A DNA stretch of 64,000 bases from positions 186,001-250,000 of the forward strand of contig NZ_FOMZ01000002.1 in assembly GCF_900112765.1 (NCBI RefSeq). Reading direction: 5' to 3'. A program made the position numbers and the translations under genes. The notes beneath the pieces were generated by a model. That model made no database searches. It saw only the letters and a program-made list of their open reading frames with translations, and had not been told where the DNA came from. Positions 17,097 through 25,956 of this stretch are shown here, in pieces (the stretch's first letter is position 1; the number at the start of each line of letters is the position of its first letter). This stretch comes from Actinopolyspora alba (GTDB taxonomy: Bacteria > Actinomycetota > Actinomycetes > Mycobacteriales > Pseudonocardiaceae).

Positions 17097-20000
17097 TCAG
17101 GGTTGGAGCTTGTCCATGGCCCGGTGTATCCGCTTCTCCGAGACCGAGTGCGGCGTCCCCAGCTCCTGCGCGAAGTAACTCACCCGCAGTTCTTCGATCA
17201 TCCAACCGATCGACCAGAGCCGCTCGCCCACCGGTTTGCCCTCCCCCACGGAGTCGAGCATCTCCTGGTAGCGCTGCTCCACGCCACGTACCCGTTCCAT
17301 CAGATCTCGATCCCGACCTGGATGCTGCGCGACCTTCCGCAACCGGTAGGAGACGGCTTCGAGGTAGCGCCGCAGATCGGCCAACCGCCACCACCCCGTC
17401 TCGGTGACGAAACCGGGGTAGATCAGGTTGGACAGCTGGGTGCGGATGTCCTCGGCGGCGTCGGCGGAAAGCGAGCGTGTGCCGTCCAGTTCGGCCTCGA
17501 CCCGCTGTTGGGTGGTAAGCACCTGCTCCACGGTGGACAGCACCCGCTCGGAGGTCTCGTTCAGCCCCTCACGCACCTGCCGCACCACGGTGGCGAAGGC
17601 CTCCTGGTCCGCGGGCACGCCCCCGGCTCGATCGATGAGCGCGTCCGCGGCGCAGGCGATGCAGTCCTCGAAGAGGGTCTCGGGATCCCCGTGCGGACTA
17701 CGGCCGAACACCAGCTTCGCCGAGTTCGTCAGCTGCCGCCGCAGGAACTTCACCGGCGAGGGCAGGTTCAGCAGCACCAATCGGCGGGCACCACGACGTT
17801 GCTGGTCGCGTTGTTCGGCGACCGTGTCGAAAGCGCGAATGCCGACGCTGTCACCCTCGTCGACCAGCGCCGGGTAGGCCTTGACCACCTGGCCGTTGCG
17901 CTGCCGCTCGAAAGTTCCGGGAACCTTGCCGAAGTCCCACTCGCGCAACCCGTGCCGTTCGATGCTTTCCGCCGCCGCCGATATCTCGGCCCGCAGCCGG
18001 GGGCGCAGTCGCTCGGAGAGCTCCTCCAGGTCCTTGCCCTCCGCGAGGATGCGTTCCTCACCGCTGTTCTCGTCGCCCTCCACCACGCGGAAGGTCATCC
18101 GCAGATGGTCGGGAATCCGTTGCGGATCCCAGGCGTCGAGCGGAACGTTGACCCCGGTCATGCGCCGCAGTTCGGCGGAGAGCGCTTCGAGCAGCGGACC
18201 CTCGTACGGTCGCAGCCGCGCGAGCAGCGCCCTGACGTGGTCGGGAACCGGCACGAACTCACGTCGCCACTGCTTGGGCAGTGCCTTGAGCAGCGCCGTG
18301 ATCAGCTCCTCGCGGAGCCCTGGGATCTGCCAGTCGAAACCGGCGGGGCTGAGCTGGTTGAGCACGGCCACCGGCACGTGCACGGTCACCCCGTCTGCGT
18401 CACTGCCGGGCTCGAACTGGTAGCTCAGCCGCAACCGGTGCCTGCCCTGCTGCCAGAAGTCCGGGTAGTCGGTGTCGGTCACGCTCGCGGAGGTCTCGTT
18501 GAACAGCAACGACCTCGGGAAGGTGAGCAGGTCGGGCTGCCGGCGCCGGACCTTCTTCCACCAGGTGTCGAAGTGGCGGGCGGAAACCACCTCGGCACCG
18601 ACCCGCTGGTCGTAGAAGTCGTAGAGCGCGTCGTCGTCCACGACGATGTCGCGGCGCCGGGCGCGCTGTTCCAGCTCCTCGACCTCCGCGAGCAGCTTGC
18701 GGTTGGTGTGGAAGAACTCGTGGCGGGTGTCCCAGTCGCCCTCGACCAGGGCGTGCCGGATGAACAGCTCGCGGCAGAGTTCGGGTTCGACGCGGCCGTA
18801 GTTGACCTTGCGGCCCGCCACGAGCGGAACGCCGTAGAGCGTCACTCGTTCATAGGCCATCACCGCGCCCTTGTCCTTCTCCCAGTGCGGCTCGCTGTAG
18901 TGCCGCTTGACCAGGTGCCCCGCCAGTCGCTCGATCCAGGCGGGTTCCACCTTCGCGACGGTGCGCGCCCAGAGCCGGGAGGTCTCCACCAGTTCGGCCG
19001 CCATGACCCACTGCGGCTGCTTCTTGAACAGCGCCGAGCCGGGGAAGATCGCGAACTTCGCACCCCGCGCACCCAGGTACTCGGTGCCGGAGCGGCGGTT
19101 GGAACCGGACTTGCGCTCGGTGTCCTTCAACCCGATGTGCGAGAGCAGCCCGGCCAGCAGCGACTGGTGCACCCGGTCCTCGTCGGCGGGCTCGTCGTTG
19201 ATCGAGATGTCGAGCGAGTTGACCATCTGCCGCAGCTGGCTGTAGAGGTCCTGCCACTCCCGCACCCGGATGTAGTTCAGGTACTCGTTGCGGCACATTC
19301 GTCGGAACTGGTTGCCGGAGAGCTCCTTGCGCTGGTCACGCAGGTACTGCCAGAGATTGAGGTAGGCGAGGAAGTCGGACTGCTTGTTGTGGAACCTGGC
19401 GTGCTGCTGATCGGCTGCCTGCTGGTGCTCCGTGGGACGTTCCCTGGGATCCTGGATCGACAGTCCGGCCGCCACGACCATCGTCTCGTGCACGCACCCG
19501 TTCACCTCGGCCTCGACGATCATCCTGGCCAGCCTCGGGTCGATCGGCAGCTGCGCCAGCTTCGAGCCGACCTTGGTCAGCCGCTGGTTGTCCTGCTTGC
19601 CCCGCTTGGTGGACTGCTCCAGCGCGCCCAGCTCGTGCAGCAGGTTCACCCCGTCGGTGATCTGCCGCCGGTCGGGGGGTTCCACGAACGGGAACGAGGC
19701 CACCTCGCCCAGCCCCAGCGAGGTCATCCGCAGGATCACCGAGGCGAGGTTCGTGCGCAGGATCTCCGGATCGGTGAACTCCTGCCGGGCCAGGAAGTCC
19801 TCCTCGGAGTACAGCCGGACGCAGATCCCCTCGGACTCGCGACCGCAGCGCCCCTTGCGCTGGTTGGCCGAAGCCTGCGAGACGGGCTCGACGGGCAGCC
19901 GCTGCACCCTGGTCCGGAAGCTGTAGCGGGATATCCGCGCGGTGCCGGGGTCGATGACGTACTTGATGCCCGGCACGGTCAACGAGGTCTCGGCGACGTT

Positions 20001-21056
20001 GGTGGCGAGCACGATGCGCCGCGTGGAGTGCCGCTGGAAAACGCGCTGCTGTTCGGCCGAGGACAGCCGCGCGTACAGCGGAAGCACCTCGGTCCGGGCC
20101 GGTTTGCGCTGTTCCAGCGCCTCCGCGGCGTCGCGGATCTCCCGCTCACCGCTGAGAAAGATCAGGATGTCACCGGGCCCCTCGGCGCACAGCTCGTCCA
20201 CCGCGTCGCCGATGGCCGTGATCTGGTCGCGCTCGACGTCCTCGAGCTCGTCGGAGTCGTCGACCAGCGGCCGGTACCGCACCTCGACGGGATAGGTGCG
20301 GCCGGAGACCTCCACGATCGGCGCGTCGTCGAAGTGCCTGGAGAACCGCTCCGGATCGATGGTCGCCGAGGTGATGATCACCTTGAGGTCGGGGCGCTTG
20401 GGCAGGATCTGCTTGACGTAGCCGAGGATGAAATCGATGTTGAGGCTGCGCTCGTGGGCCTCGTCGATGATCAGCGTGTCGTAGCGCCGCAGCAGCCTGT
20501 CCCGCTGGATCTCCGCGAGCAGGATGCCGTCGGTCATCTGCTTGACCAGGGTGTCCTCGTCGGCGCGTTCGGTGAACCGAACCTGGTATCCGACCGCGCC
20601 GCCCACCTCGACGTCGAGTTCGGTGGCGATCCGCTCGGCGACGGTGCGCGCGGCGAGCCTGCGCGGCTGGGTGTGGCCGATCGAACCGAATACGCCGCGG
20701 CCCAGTTCCAGGCACATCTTCGGCAGCTGCGTCGTCTTGCCCGAACCGGTCTCCCCGGCGACGATGACCACCTGGTTGTCCCGGATCGCGCTCATCAGGT
20801 CCTCCCGCCGCCCGGTGACGGGAAGCTCCGCGGGATAGGTGATCTCGGGAACCTGCTCCCTGCGGCGGGTGACGCGCTCGTGCGCGGCCGTGATGTCGTC
20901 CGAGATCTCGGACGCGACGCCGCGCAACGCCTCCTGGTCGCGGATCTTGTGCGCGCCTTCGATGCGCCGCCGCAGCCGCCGGTGGTCCTGCGGCATGAGT
21001 TCGTCGAGGCGGTCGCGGAGCTCGGACAGCGAGGGCGGAACGGGTGCAGTGGCCAT
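17097..21056 (-). CDS. hrpA: ATP-dependent RNA helicase HrpA (DEAH box)
   Basis: A 1319-residue DEAH helicase. Walker A is GETGSGKTT (101-109), the DEAH box is IIDEAHERS (198-201), motif III is SATID and motif VI is QRKGRCGRESEG. The long C-terminal HrpA-specific region (about 600-1319) is present, so it is not the shorter HrpB. ATG 21056 follows GGAGAG. HrpA is linked to rescue of stalled ribosomes and RNP remodelling in other bacteria. It stands alone, convergent with degV across the repeat-filled gap. Confidence 0.95.
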   Translation of the reverse strand: MATAPVPPSLSELRDRLDELMPQDHRRLRRRIEGAHKIRDQEALRGVASEISDDITAAHERVTRRREQVPEITYPAELPVTGRREDLMSAIRDNQVVIVAGETGSGKTTQLPKMCLELGRGVFGSIGHTQPRRLAARTVAERIATELDVEVGGAVGYQVRFTERADEDTLVKQMTDGILLAEIQRDRLLRRYDTLIIDEAHERSLNIDFILGYVKQILPKRPDLKVIITSATIDPERFSRHFDDAPIVEVSGRTYPVEVRYRPLVDDSDELEDVERDQITAIGDAVDELCAEGPGDILIFLSGEREIRDAAEALEQRKPARTEVLPLYARLSSAEQQRVFQRHSTRRIVLATNVAETSLTVPGIKYVIDPGTARISRYSFRTRVQRLPVEPVSQASANQRKGRCGRESEGICVRLYSEEDFLARQEFTDPEILRTNLASVILRMTSLGLGEVASFPFVEPPDRRQITDGVNLLHELGALEQSTKRGKQDNQRLTKVGSKLAQLPIDPRLARMIVEAEVNGCVHETMVVAAGLSIQDPRERPTEHQQAADQQHARFHNKQSDFLAYLNLWQYLRDQRKELSGNQFRRMCRNEYLNYIRVREWQDLYSQLRQMVNSLDISINDEPADEDRVHQSLLAGLLSHIGLKDTERKSGSNRRSGTEYLGARGAKFAIFPGSALFKKQPQWVMAAELVETSRLWARTVAKVEPAWIERLAGHLVKRHYSEPHWEKDKGAVMAYERVTLYGVPLVAGRKVNYGRVEPELCRELFIRHALVEGDWDTRHEFFHTNRKLLAEVEELEQRARRRDIVVDDDALYDFYDQRVGAEVVSARHFDTWWKKVRRRQPDLLTFPRSLLFNETSASVTDTDYPDFWQQGRHRLRLSYQFEPGSDADGVTVHVPVAVLNQLSPAGFDWQIPGLREELITALLKALPKQWRREFVPVPDHVRALLARLRPYEGPLLEALSAELRRMTGVNVPLDAWDPQRIPDHLRMTFRVVEGDENSGEERILAEGKDLEELSERLRPRLRAEISAAAESIERHGLREWDFGKVPGTFERQRNGQVVKAYPALVDEGDSVGIRAFDTVAEQRDQQRRGARRLVLLNLPSPVKFLRRQLTNSAKLVFGRSPHGDPETLFEDCIACAADALIDRAGGVPADQEAFATVVRQVREGLNETSERVLSTVEQVLTTQQRVEAELDGTRSLSADAAEDIRTQLSNLIYPGFVTETGWWRLADLRRYLEAVSYRLRKVAQHPGRDRDLMERVRGVEQRYQEMLDSVGEGKPVGERLWSIGWMIEELRVSYFAQELGTPHSVSEKRIHRAMDKLQP

Positions 21057-21176
21057 ACTCTCTCCAGGATAGAGATCCCGGCGGGCGGCACGCCGCCGTG
21101 CTTCACGAATCACACTCGACGGTCCCGACGACGGCCGCGCCGAGCGGAAGGGAGCCGGGCGGAAGCGGGGGCGGTA

Positions 21177-22358
21177 TCAGCCCGTCTCCGCGCGGCACAG
21201 TATCGCCGTGGGGGTTCTGCCCACGCGGGTGAGCACCACGGTGGCCGCCTCGTCGCCGGAGAGCTTGAGCCTCCGGCGCAGGGCGTCCGGATCAATGTCG
21301 AGGCCGCGGACCAGAATCTCCAGCCGCCCGACACCGTGGCCGCGCAGCAGCGCACGCAGGCTCTTCTCGTTGTACTTGCCGTGCTCCAGCACTCGGAACG
21401 CCCGCACGCCCGGGGGTGGTGTCTCACCGGTCAGGTAGGCGATGCGGTGGTCGAGCTGCCCCAGGCCGTAGCGGGCGGCGTAGTGCCGCACCAGCCCGGC
21501 GCGCACGACGGCGCCGTCCGGATCCACCAGCCACTCCCCGATCGACCGCTCCGGGCAGTCGTCCGGCTCGGCGTCGGTGACGCGCAGCTTCGTCCCACCC
21601 GACTCGTCGAGCAGGGTGGCCCCGCGACGCACCGCCGGTTCGGCCAGGCCGCCGAACCACAGCGACGCCTCACGCACCTGCCCGGCCAGCGAGACCAGCT
21701 CGATCTCGGCCCGTTCCGGCACCGCCTCGAAGTCCAGTCCGGGCGCGCACTTCACGACCAGGTCGCGGTCCCGGTAGGTCTCGACCAGCTCCCGCAGCGG
21801 CGGTTCCAGGTCCTCCGGGCTCCACTTCCTGCGTCCCGCGCCGTCGCGGCGGCCGGGGTCGGCGACCACCGTGGTCGCCGTGGTCACCGGTCGCAGTGCG
21901 TCCGCCCGCACCAGCATCGGTTCGACACCGCGCGCAGCCAGGTTGCCGCGGGCCATGCGGAGCCGCACCTCGTCGCGATCGGAACCGACGAAGCTCCGGG
22001 CCAGCGGCGCGATCTCCGCGAGATCCGCCCCGATGGAACAGGTGACGTCGTGCACGTCCCTGCCCACCAGCCGGGCGGCGCGGTGCGCGGCGACCGAACC
22101 GGTCGTGGCCTGCTGCAACGCGGTGTCGGTGAACAGCCAGTCCGCGGCGTCGCGCAGCTTGGCGGCGGCCCTGCGACGCAGCGCGACGGTCTCCAGCACC
22201 GCCGCGGCGTACCGCTCGCCCGCCACCTCCCGGGCGGCTGCCGTGTCCGCCAGGCGGGAGGAGTCGGTCAGCGGGAGTCGCGCGACCCGTTCCAACGCCT
22301 GCCGTCCCGGTGCGGAACGCAGAAACGCGACGTCGGAAGGGTCGAACCGGTATGCCAC
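21177..22358 (-). CDS. Class I SAM-dependent methyltransferase with THUMP-like C-terminal domain
   Basis: A 393-residue protein. HDVTCSIGADLAEIAPLA (about 103-120) is the SAM-binding motif I in the order seen in this actinobacterial family. VVADPGRRDGAGRR (about 165) takes the place of the catalytic DPPR-type motif. A C-terminal section (about 300-393) with KYNEKSLRALLRGHGVGRLEIL resembles the THUMP-like domain. Nucleic acid (probably RNA) methylation is the expected role; the target is unknown. It ends 12 bp after the enoyl-CoA hydratase stop on the minus strand, so it is downstream of it, probably co-transcribed. Confidence 0.8.
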   Translation of the reverse strand: MAYRFDPSDVAFLRSAPGRQALERVARLPLTDSSRLADTAAAREVAGERYAAAVLETVALRRRAAAKLRDAADWLFTDTALQQATTGSVAAHRAARLVGRDVHDVTCSIGADLAEIAPLARSFVGSDRDEVRLRMARGNLAARGVEPMLVRADALRPVTTATTVVADPGRRDGAGRRKWSPEDLEPPLRELVETYRDRDLVVKCAPGLDFEAVPERAEIELVSLAGQVREASLWFGGLAEPAVRRGATLLDESGGTKLRVTDAEPDDCPERSIGEWLVDPDGAVVRAGLVRHYAARYGLGQLDHRIAYLTGETPPPGVRAFRVLEHGKYNEKSLRALLRGHGVGRLEILVRGLDIDPDALRRRLKLSGDEAATVVLTRVGRTPTAILCRAETG

Positions 22359-22370
22359 GATGCCGCCGGA

Positions 22371-23153
22371 TCAGTTGCCGGTGAACTCGGCCTTGCCGGG
22401 ACCGTTCTCGATGAACGAGCGCATCCCGATCTTCTGGTCCTCGGTGGCGAACAGCGAGGTGAACAGGTGGGTCTCGATCCGTAGCCCGGTGTGCAGATCG
22501 ACCTCCAGTCCCTCGTCGATGGCCCGCTTCGCCGCGGCGAGCGCGTGGACGGGGCCGTTGACGAACTGCTCGGCCCAGCGGCGCGCGGCGGCGTAGACGT
22601 CCTCGGCGGCCACGATCTCGTCAACCATACCGATCGACAGCGCCTCCTGCGCTTCGACGAACCTGCCGCTGAAGACGATGTCCTTGGCCTTGCTCGGGCC
22701 GACCAGCCGAGCCAGTCGCTGCGTGCCACCGGCACCGGGGATCACGCCGAGCAGGATCTCGGGCTGTCCTACTTTGAGTCCCTCGGCGGCGATGCGGCGG
22801 TCGCAGGTGAGCGCCAGCTCGAAACCGCCCCCGAGCGCGTATCCGGTCATGGCGGCCACCGTGGGCTTGGGAATCTCGGCCACCGCGGTCAACGCGGCGG
22901 AGAGCCCGCTGCGCTCCTTGCTCGCCATCTCGGTGGCCGACTTCTCCGACATCTCCTTGATGTCGGCACCGGCCGCGAACACCTTCTCGCCACCGTAGAC
23001 GATCACCGCACGCACGTCGTCCCGCTCGGCGGCCTCGTTGGCTACCTCCAGAATCTCGCGCTCGACCTGGCTGTTGAGCGCGTTCATCTTGGGCCGATCC
23101 AGCCGGATCGTGCCGATACCGCCGTCCACTTCGAGCCCGACGAACTCACCCAC
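22371..23153 (-). CDS. Enoyl-CoA hydratase/isomerase family protein
   Basis: A 260-residue crotonase. GTG 23153 has AGGAGG 7 nt upstream, and the protein opens GEFVGLEVDGGIGTIRLDRP. The oxyanion-hole segments are FAAGADIKEM and MTGYALGGGFELALTCD. Glu residues in GQPEILLGVIPGAGGTQRL correspond to the two hydratase catalytic glutamates, so true 2-enoyl-CoA hydration is likely. At the head of a two-gene unit with the methyltransferase. Substrate chain length unknown. Confidence 0.92.
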   Translation of the reverse strand: MGEFVGLEVDGGIGTIRLDRPKMNALNSQVEREILEVANEAAERDDVRAVIVYGGEKVFAAGADIKEMSEKSATEMASKERSGLSAALTAVAEIPKPTVAAMTGYALGGGFELALTCDRRIAAEGLKVGQPEILLGVIPGAGGTQRLARLVGPSKAKDIVFSGRFVEAQEALSIGMVDEIVAAEDVYAAARRWAEQFVNGPVHALAAAKRAIDEGLEVDLHTGLRIETHLFTSLFATEDQKIGMRSFIENGPGKAEFTGN

Positions 23154-23424
23154 GTCGCAAACCTCCTGAAAGCCTGTGAAAACGCGCTGATCCAACCACG
23201 AACGGTGCCGCAGGCTACCGCGCTGGAACACCCGCCGCGCCCGTGGCCTCGGTCACAACCACCGCGCCCGGGCTCGCTCCGGGCAGCGCTGGCCCCGCGG
23301 CGGTTCGAGCCCGGGACGTACAGCGCGTGACACCGGCACTCCGCTCGGAGCACAGCACGAACCGAGTGGCCCCGCAGAGCGGTTCAACGCGTACCGGGAC
23401 CAACTCGGTTACCGGACTACCGGA

Positions 23425-23622
23425 TCAGTCGAACCGTTCGTTCTTGACGGCGTCGATGAACGCGGCCCACTGCGTGCCGGTGGTGGTGAAGTACCCGGCG
23501 GAGCGGTCCTTGGTGTCACGCACCGCCGCGCCAGTGCCGATGCGGCCGATCTCGACGCAGTTGGTCTGATTGCTCGACCTACTGGACTTGCGCCAGTTGT
23601 CGGGCAGCTGCGATAGAGTCAC
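23425..23622 (-). CDS. DUF397 domain protein
   Basis: A 65-residue actinomycete-specific protein: WRKSSRSSNQTNCVEIG, then VRDTKDRSAGYFTTTGTQWAAFIDAV. It begins at GTG 23622, overlapping the stop of the XRE regulator (GTGA), the usual arrangement. In Streptomyces BldB-, WhiJ- and AbaA-type loci such small acidic partners modulate the regulator. Toxin-like and antitoxin-like roles have been proposed for such pairs. Direct partner function is inferred from linkage. Confidence 0.92.
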   Translation of the reverse strand: MTLSQLPDNWRKSSRSSNQTNCVEIGRIGTGAAVRDTKDRSAGYFTTTGTQWAAFIDAVKNERFD

Positions 23623-24470
23623 GCTGTATTCTCCAATCGGTCGGCCACGGCGGCGATGTGCCCGATCGAGTCCTCCGGGTTCATCGCCACACGGGCGAGA
23701 TGATCTCTCGCGTCGAGATAAGCTGTCACGTCCTCGTCGTCGCGCAGCGTCGCGCTGGACCTGTGGTGTTCGAGGTGCACTACAGGCTCGGCGCGGCTGA
23801 ATTCCAACAGAACGAACGGTCCCGTGTGCGCCGGGGTCCACCCAGCGGTCGCCGGGATCACACGAATCTCGACATTGTCACGTTTTCCCAGTTCGGCCAG
23901 GTGGTACAACTGATCGACGTGGGTGTCGCGGTCGCCGATCCGCTGGTACAGCACGGCCTCCAGCAGGAACGCCACGTAGTGCGCTGCGTTCCGCCGCCGG
24001 GTAATGATGTCCTTGCGGCCCAACCGCATGTTGACCCACTTGTCGACATCATCGCTGTCCGTGCCGACGATGGCACGCACGTAGTCCGAGGTCTGCGTCA
24101 GACCCGGCATGAGCACCGGAGCCACGTCGGTAATCGTGGACGCGTTGCGTTCGTATTCCAGCAATGCCGCCAGTTGATCCTGCGCACCCGTCTGTCCCAC
24201 GGAGACGGAGTTCGCCGGTTCGTTGGCCGCCGCCCGCGCCATGTCGGTCAACCGGTCGCGTTCCGCGCTGGACAGTCCGAGCACAGCACAGACCGCTGAT
24301 ACCGAGTCGGACGAGGGCACCCGCGAGCCGTTTTCCCACCGGACGATCACGGTGTGCGTCACGTCCAGCCGTGCGGCCAGGTCACGCATCGTCAAGTTCG
24401 CCTGCGTACGCGCGTAGCGCAGTTCGGAGCCCAGCAGGTAGGCACGCGGCGCCGGGTTGGTCTCGGCCAT
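23619..24470 (-). CDS. XRE-family regulator with DUF5753 domain
   Basis: A 283-residue protein. The helix-turn-helix is at about 15-70 (LRYARTQANLTMRDLAARLD, then SVSAVCAVL). The C-terminal DUF5753 domain is recognised by LALLEYERNA-type, PVLMPGLTQTSDYVRAI, RRRNAAHYVAFLLEAVLYQRIG and FVLLEFSRAEPVVHLEHH. It is coupled to DUF397 downstream. Repeated GGTACC sites in the 130-bp divergent promoter region are plausible operators for autoregulation and control of the small-gene chain to the right. Confidence 0.92.
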   Translation of the reverse strand: MAETNPAPRAYLLGSELRYARTQANLTMRDLAARLDVTHTVIVRWENGSRVPSSDSVSAVCAVLGLSSAERDRLTDMARAAANEPANSVSVGQTGAQDQLAALLEYERNASTITDVAPVLMPGLTQTSDYVRAIVGTDSDDVDKWVNMRLGRKDIITRRRNAAHYVAFLLEAVLYQRIGDRDTHVDQLYHLAELGKRDNVEIRVIPATAGWTPAHTGPFVLLEFSRAEPVVHLEHHRSSATLRDDEDVTAYLDARDHLARVAMNPEDSIGHIAAVADRLENTA

Positions 24471-24532
24471 GTCACCAAACTCTAGCGTATTCAGCCAGCG
24501 CGCCAGATCATCCGATTAGGCGATTGATCATT

Positions 24533-24577
24533 CGGTACCGGTACCGGGATTATTTGGTACCAGCACCAAGCGGTACT
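24533..24577. promoter_or_regulatory. Cluster of GGTACC-type sites between XRE gene and small-gene chain
   Basis: Two abutting GGTACC units form the perfect 14-nt palindrome CGGTACCGGTACCG (24533-24546). A third GGTACC is at 24556-24561 and a GGTACT at 24572-24577, each 16 bp from its neighbour. The region is relatively AT-rich. The best guess is an operator for the adjacent XRE protein. Confidence 0.55.
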
Positions 24578-24600
24578 CAATCCAGCATGGAGCGTATCGA

Positions 24601-24819
24601 ATGCCACAACGATATGACTTGACAGAATTCGGCGAACGGGCGAGGTGTGTTCATGAGGGTGGCTCGGGGTCGGTGCGGGTGTGGATGTCGCCGCACACGC
24701 CGGACGTGGTCCAGATCGACACGCCGACCGTCTACAACCGGACACGGTGGACGCTCGCGCAGGCCCGGCACCTGCGCGCGGTGCTGGACGCGGCGATCCG
24801 GGCGGGAGAACGGGCATGA
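24601..24819 (+). CDS. Small hypothetical protein, 72 aa
   Basis: First of three overlapping small genes divergent from the XRE/DUF397 pair. The sequence (PQRYDLTEFGERARCVHEGG, later WTLAQARHLRAVLDAAIRAG) ends in an amphipathic helix. No ribosome site is evident before ATG 24601, but the frame is well coded and its stop overlaps the next start (ATGA). Small genes of this type often accompany XRE/DUF397 loci in actinomycetes. Function unknown. Confidence 0.7.
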   Translation: MPQRYDLTEFGERARCVHEGGSGSVRVWMSPHTPDVVQIDTPTVYNRTRWTLAQARHLRAVLDAAIRAGERA

Positions 24820-25019
24820 GTCCCGGCGAGTTCGCGATGTGGGTCGCGCACGAGCAGTGGCGCATGGAACAGCTCTCGCACGACATCGCCGGGCGGCTGG
24901 CCACCGGACGGCAGTGCCGCGAGGCCGCCGAGGTGTTCGAACAGATGGCCGACCACCTCCGGCGCTACGCCGACGAGCTGGACGGGACCACCGTCGTCGA
25001 CGGCGACACCGATGCCTGA
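24816..25019 (+). CDS. Small helical hypothetical protein, 67 aa
   Basis: Begins at ATG 24816 within the previous stop (ATGA overlap), so it is translationally coupled. The sequence (SPGEFAMWVAHEQWRMEQLS, then EAAEVFEQMADHLRRYADEL) is predicted to be almost wholly helical and acidic, suggesting a small binding protein. No known domain. It overlaps the next gene by 8 bp. Confidence 0.7.
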   Translation: MSPGEFAMWVAHEQWRMEQLSHDIAGRLATGRQCREAAEVFEQMADHLRRYADELDGTTVVDGDTDA

Positions 25020-25239
25020 CGAGGTCCGGGCCGACGCGGCGCTGACCGAGATCATGCCCGCCCTCGGACTGGCCCGGTTCTCGCACTGGCGCGGCACGTT
25101 GCCGCTGTCGGCCGTGACGAAACGCCGTCCCGGAAGCAGCGACCTCCCCGGTCGGCCCACGGCGGACAGCCCGCTCACACTCGACGGGACGGACCCGGAT
25201 CTGCTCGCCCGCGTGCTGGCCGGACTCCGCGCCCTGTAA
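25012..25239 (+). CDS. Small hypothetical protein, 75 aa
   Basis: ATG 25012 lies 8 bp inside the preceding gene. The protein (PDEVRADAALTEIMPALGLA, then FSHWRGTLPLSAV) has a helical N-terminus and a Pro/Ser-rich middle. No recognised domain. Overlap with its neighbour and actinomycete-like codon use support it as a real member of the chain. Confidence 0.6.
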   Translation: MPDEVRADAALTEIMPALGLARFSHWRGTLPLSAVTKRRPGSSDLPGRPTADSPLTLDGTDPDLLARVLAGLRAL

Positions 25240-25356
25240 GCCACGGCCCGACACCGTCGAGACCCCGACATCCGGTGCCGGGCCGTCCACCGCCCGGCCG
25301 GTCTCTCCCCTTCCCCGTCCGGCCGGGCGGTTCCCACCACCACCGAGGGGACGAAA

Positions 25357-25590
25357 GTGGACCTGCCCGAGATCCTCGAACCACTTCCCGGCACCTGGCG
25401 TACCCGGGGTTTGCACTGGCACGGCTACCTGCTGCCCGCTGTGACCGGGGTCAGGGAACGCAGGTACCACACACCGAGCGAGGTGCTGACGGATCCGCAC
25501 CACACCGCCGTGTGGGTCACGGAAACCATCCACACCCACAGCACCCGCGACGTGTTCTTCAGCTGGAACACCCCTGGAATCACACGTTGA
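25357..25590 (+). CDS. Small hypothetical protein, 77 aa
   Basis: GTG 25357 follows GAGGGGACGAAA. The sequence (DLPEILEPLPGTWRTRGLHW, HGYLLPAVTGVRERRYH, ending FFSWNTPGITR) looks like a compact beta-rich domain with many aromatic and histidine residues. No family is recognised. Its stop overlaps a TTG that opens a further 54-codon frame. Confidence 0.6.
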   Translation: MDLPEILEPLPGTWRTRGLHWHGYLLPAVTGVRERRYHTPSEVLTDPHHTAVWVTETIHTHSTRDVFFSWNTPGITR

Positions 25591-25751
25591 ACGGCGAGGA
25601 CGAACGCGACAACTCTCGCGACCGGTGGGTACTCACCAAAGGTGGCGACGTCGACGCCGTGATCGAGACCAACAGTTGCCAGCTCTATCTATACATCAAC
25701 TCACGGACGCCCCTGCAGCGCACGGAAAATACCGAGAGCGCGCCCACCTAG
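25587..25751 (+). CDS. Possible coupled small protein, 54 aa
   Basis: TTG 25587 overlaps the preceding stop as TTGA. The frame encodes NGEDERDNSRDRWVLTKGGD, then VDAVIETNSCQLYLYINSRT. There is no separate ribosome site, so it would depend on coupling. The rare start and lack of a known family keep confidence low. Confidence 0.35.
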   Translation: MNGEDERDNSRDRWVLTKGGDVDAVIETNSCQLYLYINSRTPLQRTENTESAPT

Positions 25752-25819
25752 CATCTCACCTTCCCGGAGGATCGCCCTCGCAATAGATGCGGGTGAGAAT
25801 CCTTCCGGAGGTGATTACG

Positions 25820-25909
25820 ATGGGTTCATGCCGGATGTGTAGCGGGAACGCCGATCGGGACGGGGAGCTGTGCGACTCGTGCCGGAACCAATCCGATCCG
25901 GGGAACTGA
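25820..25909 (+). CDS. Two-CxxC (zinc-ribbon-like) miniprotein, 29 aa
   Basis: ATG 25820 is preceded by a near-perfect Shine-Dalgarno, GGAGGTGA, 5 nt upstream. The peptide starts MGSCRMCSGNADRDGEL and continues CDSCRNQSDPGN, giving C4-x2-C7 and C18-x2-C21. Four cysteines at zinc-knuckle spacing in 29 residues suggest a metal-binding mini-domain. A hairpin 13 nt after the stop would end the transcript. Function unknown. Confidence 0.6.
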   Translation: MGSCRMCSGNADRDGELCDSCRNQSDPGN

Positions 25910-25921
25910 CGGAAAACGCGA

Positions 25922-25956
25922 GGCGCCCCGCTAGGCAGCGGGACGCCCCGATTTTG
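25922..25956. terminator. Bidirectional hairpin terminator
   Basis: GGCGCCCCGCT pairs with AGCGGGACGCC (one mismatch) across a 3-4 nt loop and is followed by CCCCGATTTT. It closes the miniprotein transcript and overlaps the last codons of the convergent gene. Confidence 0.65.

Noticed and set aside
17043-22484. 1813-codon plus-strand open frame
   Set aside because: Antisense to hrpA and the methyltransferase gene. Its codons mirror those genes, its protein is low-complexity (His/Gly/Leu/Arg-rich) and shows no family motif; typical high-GC shadow.
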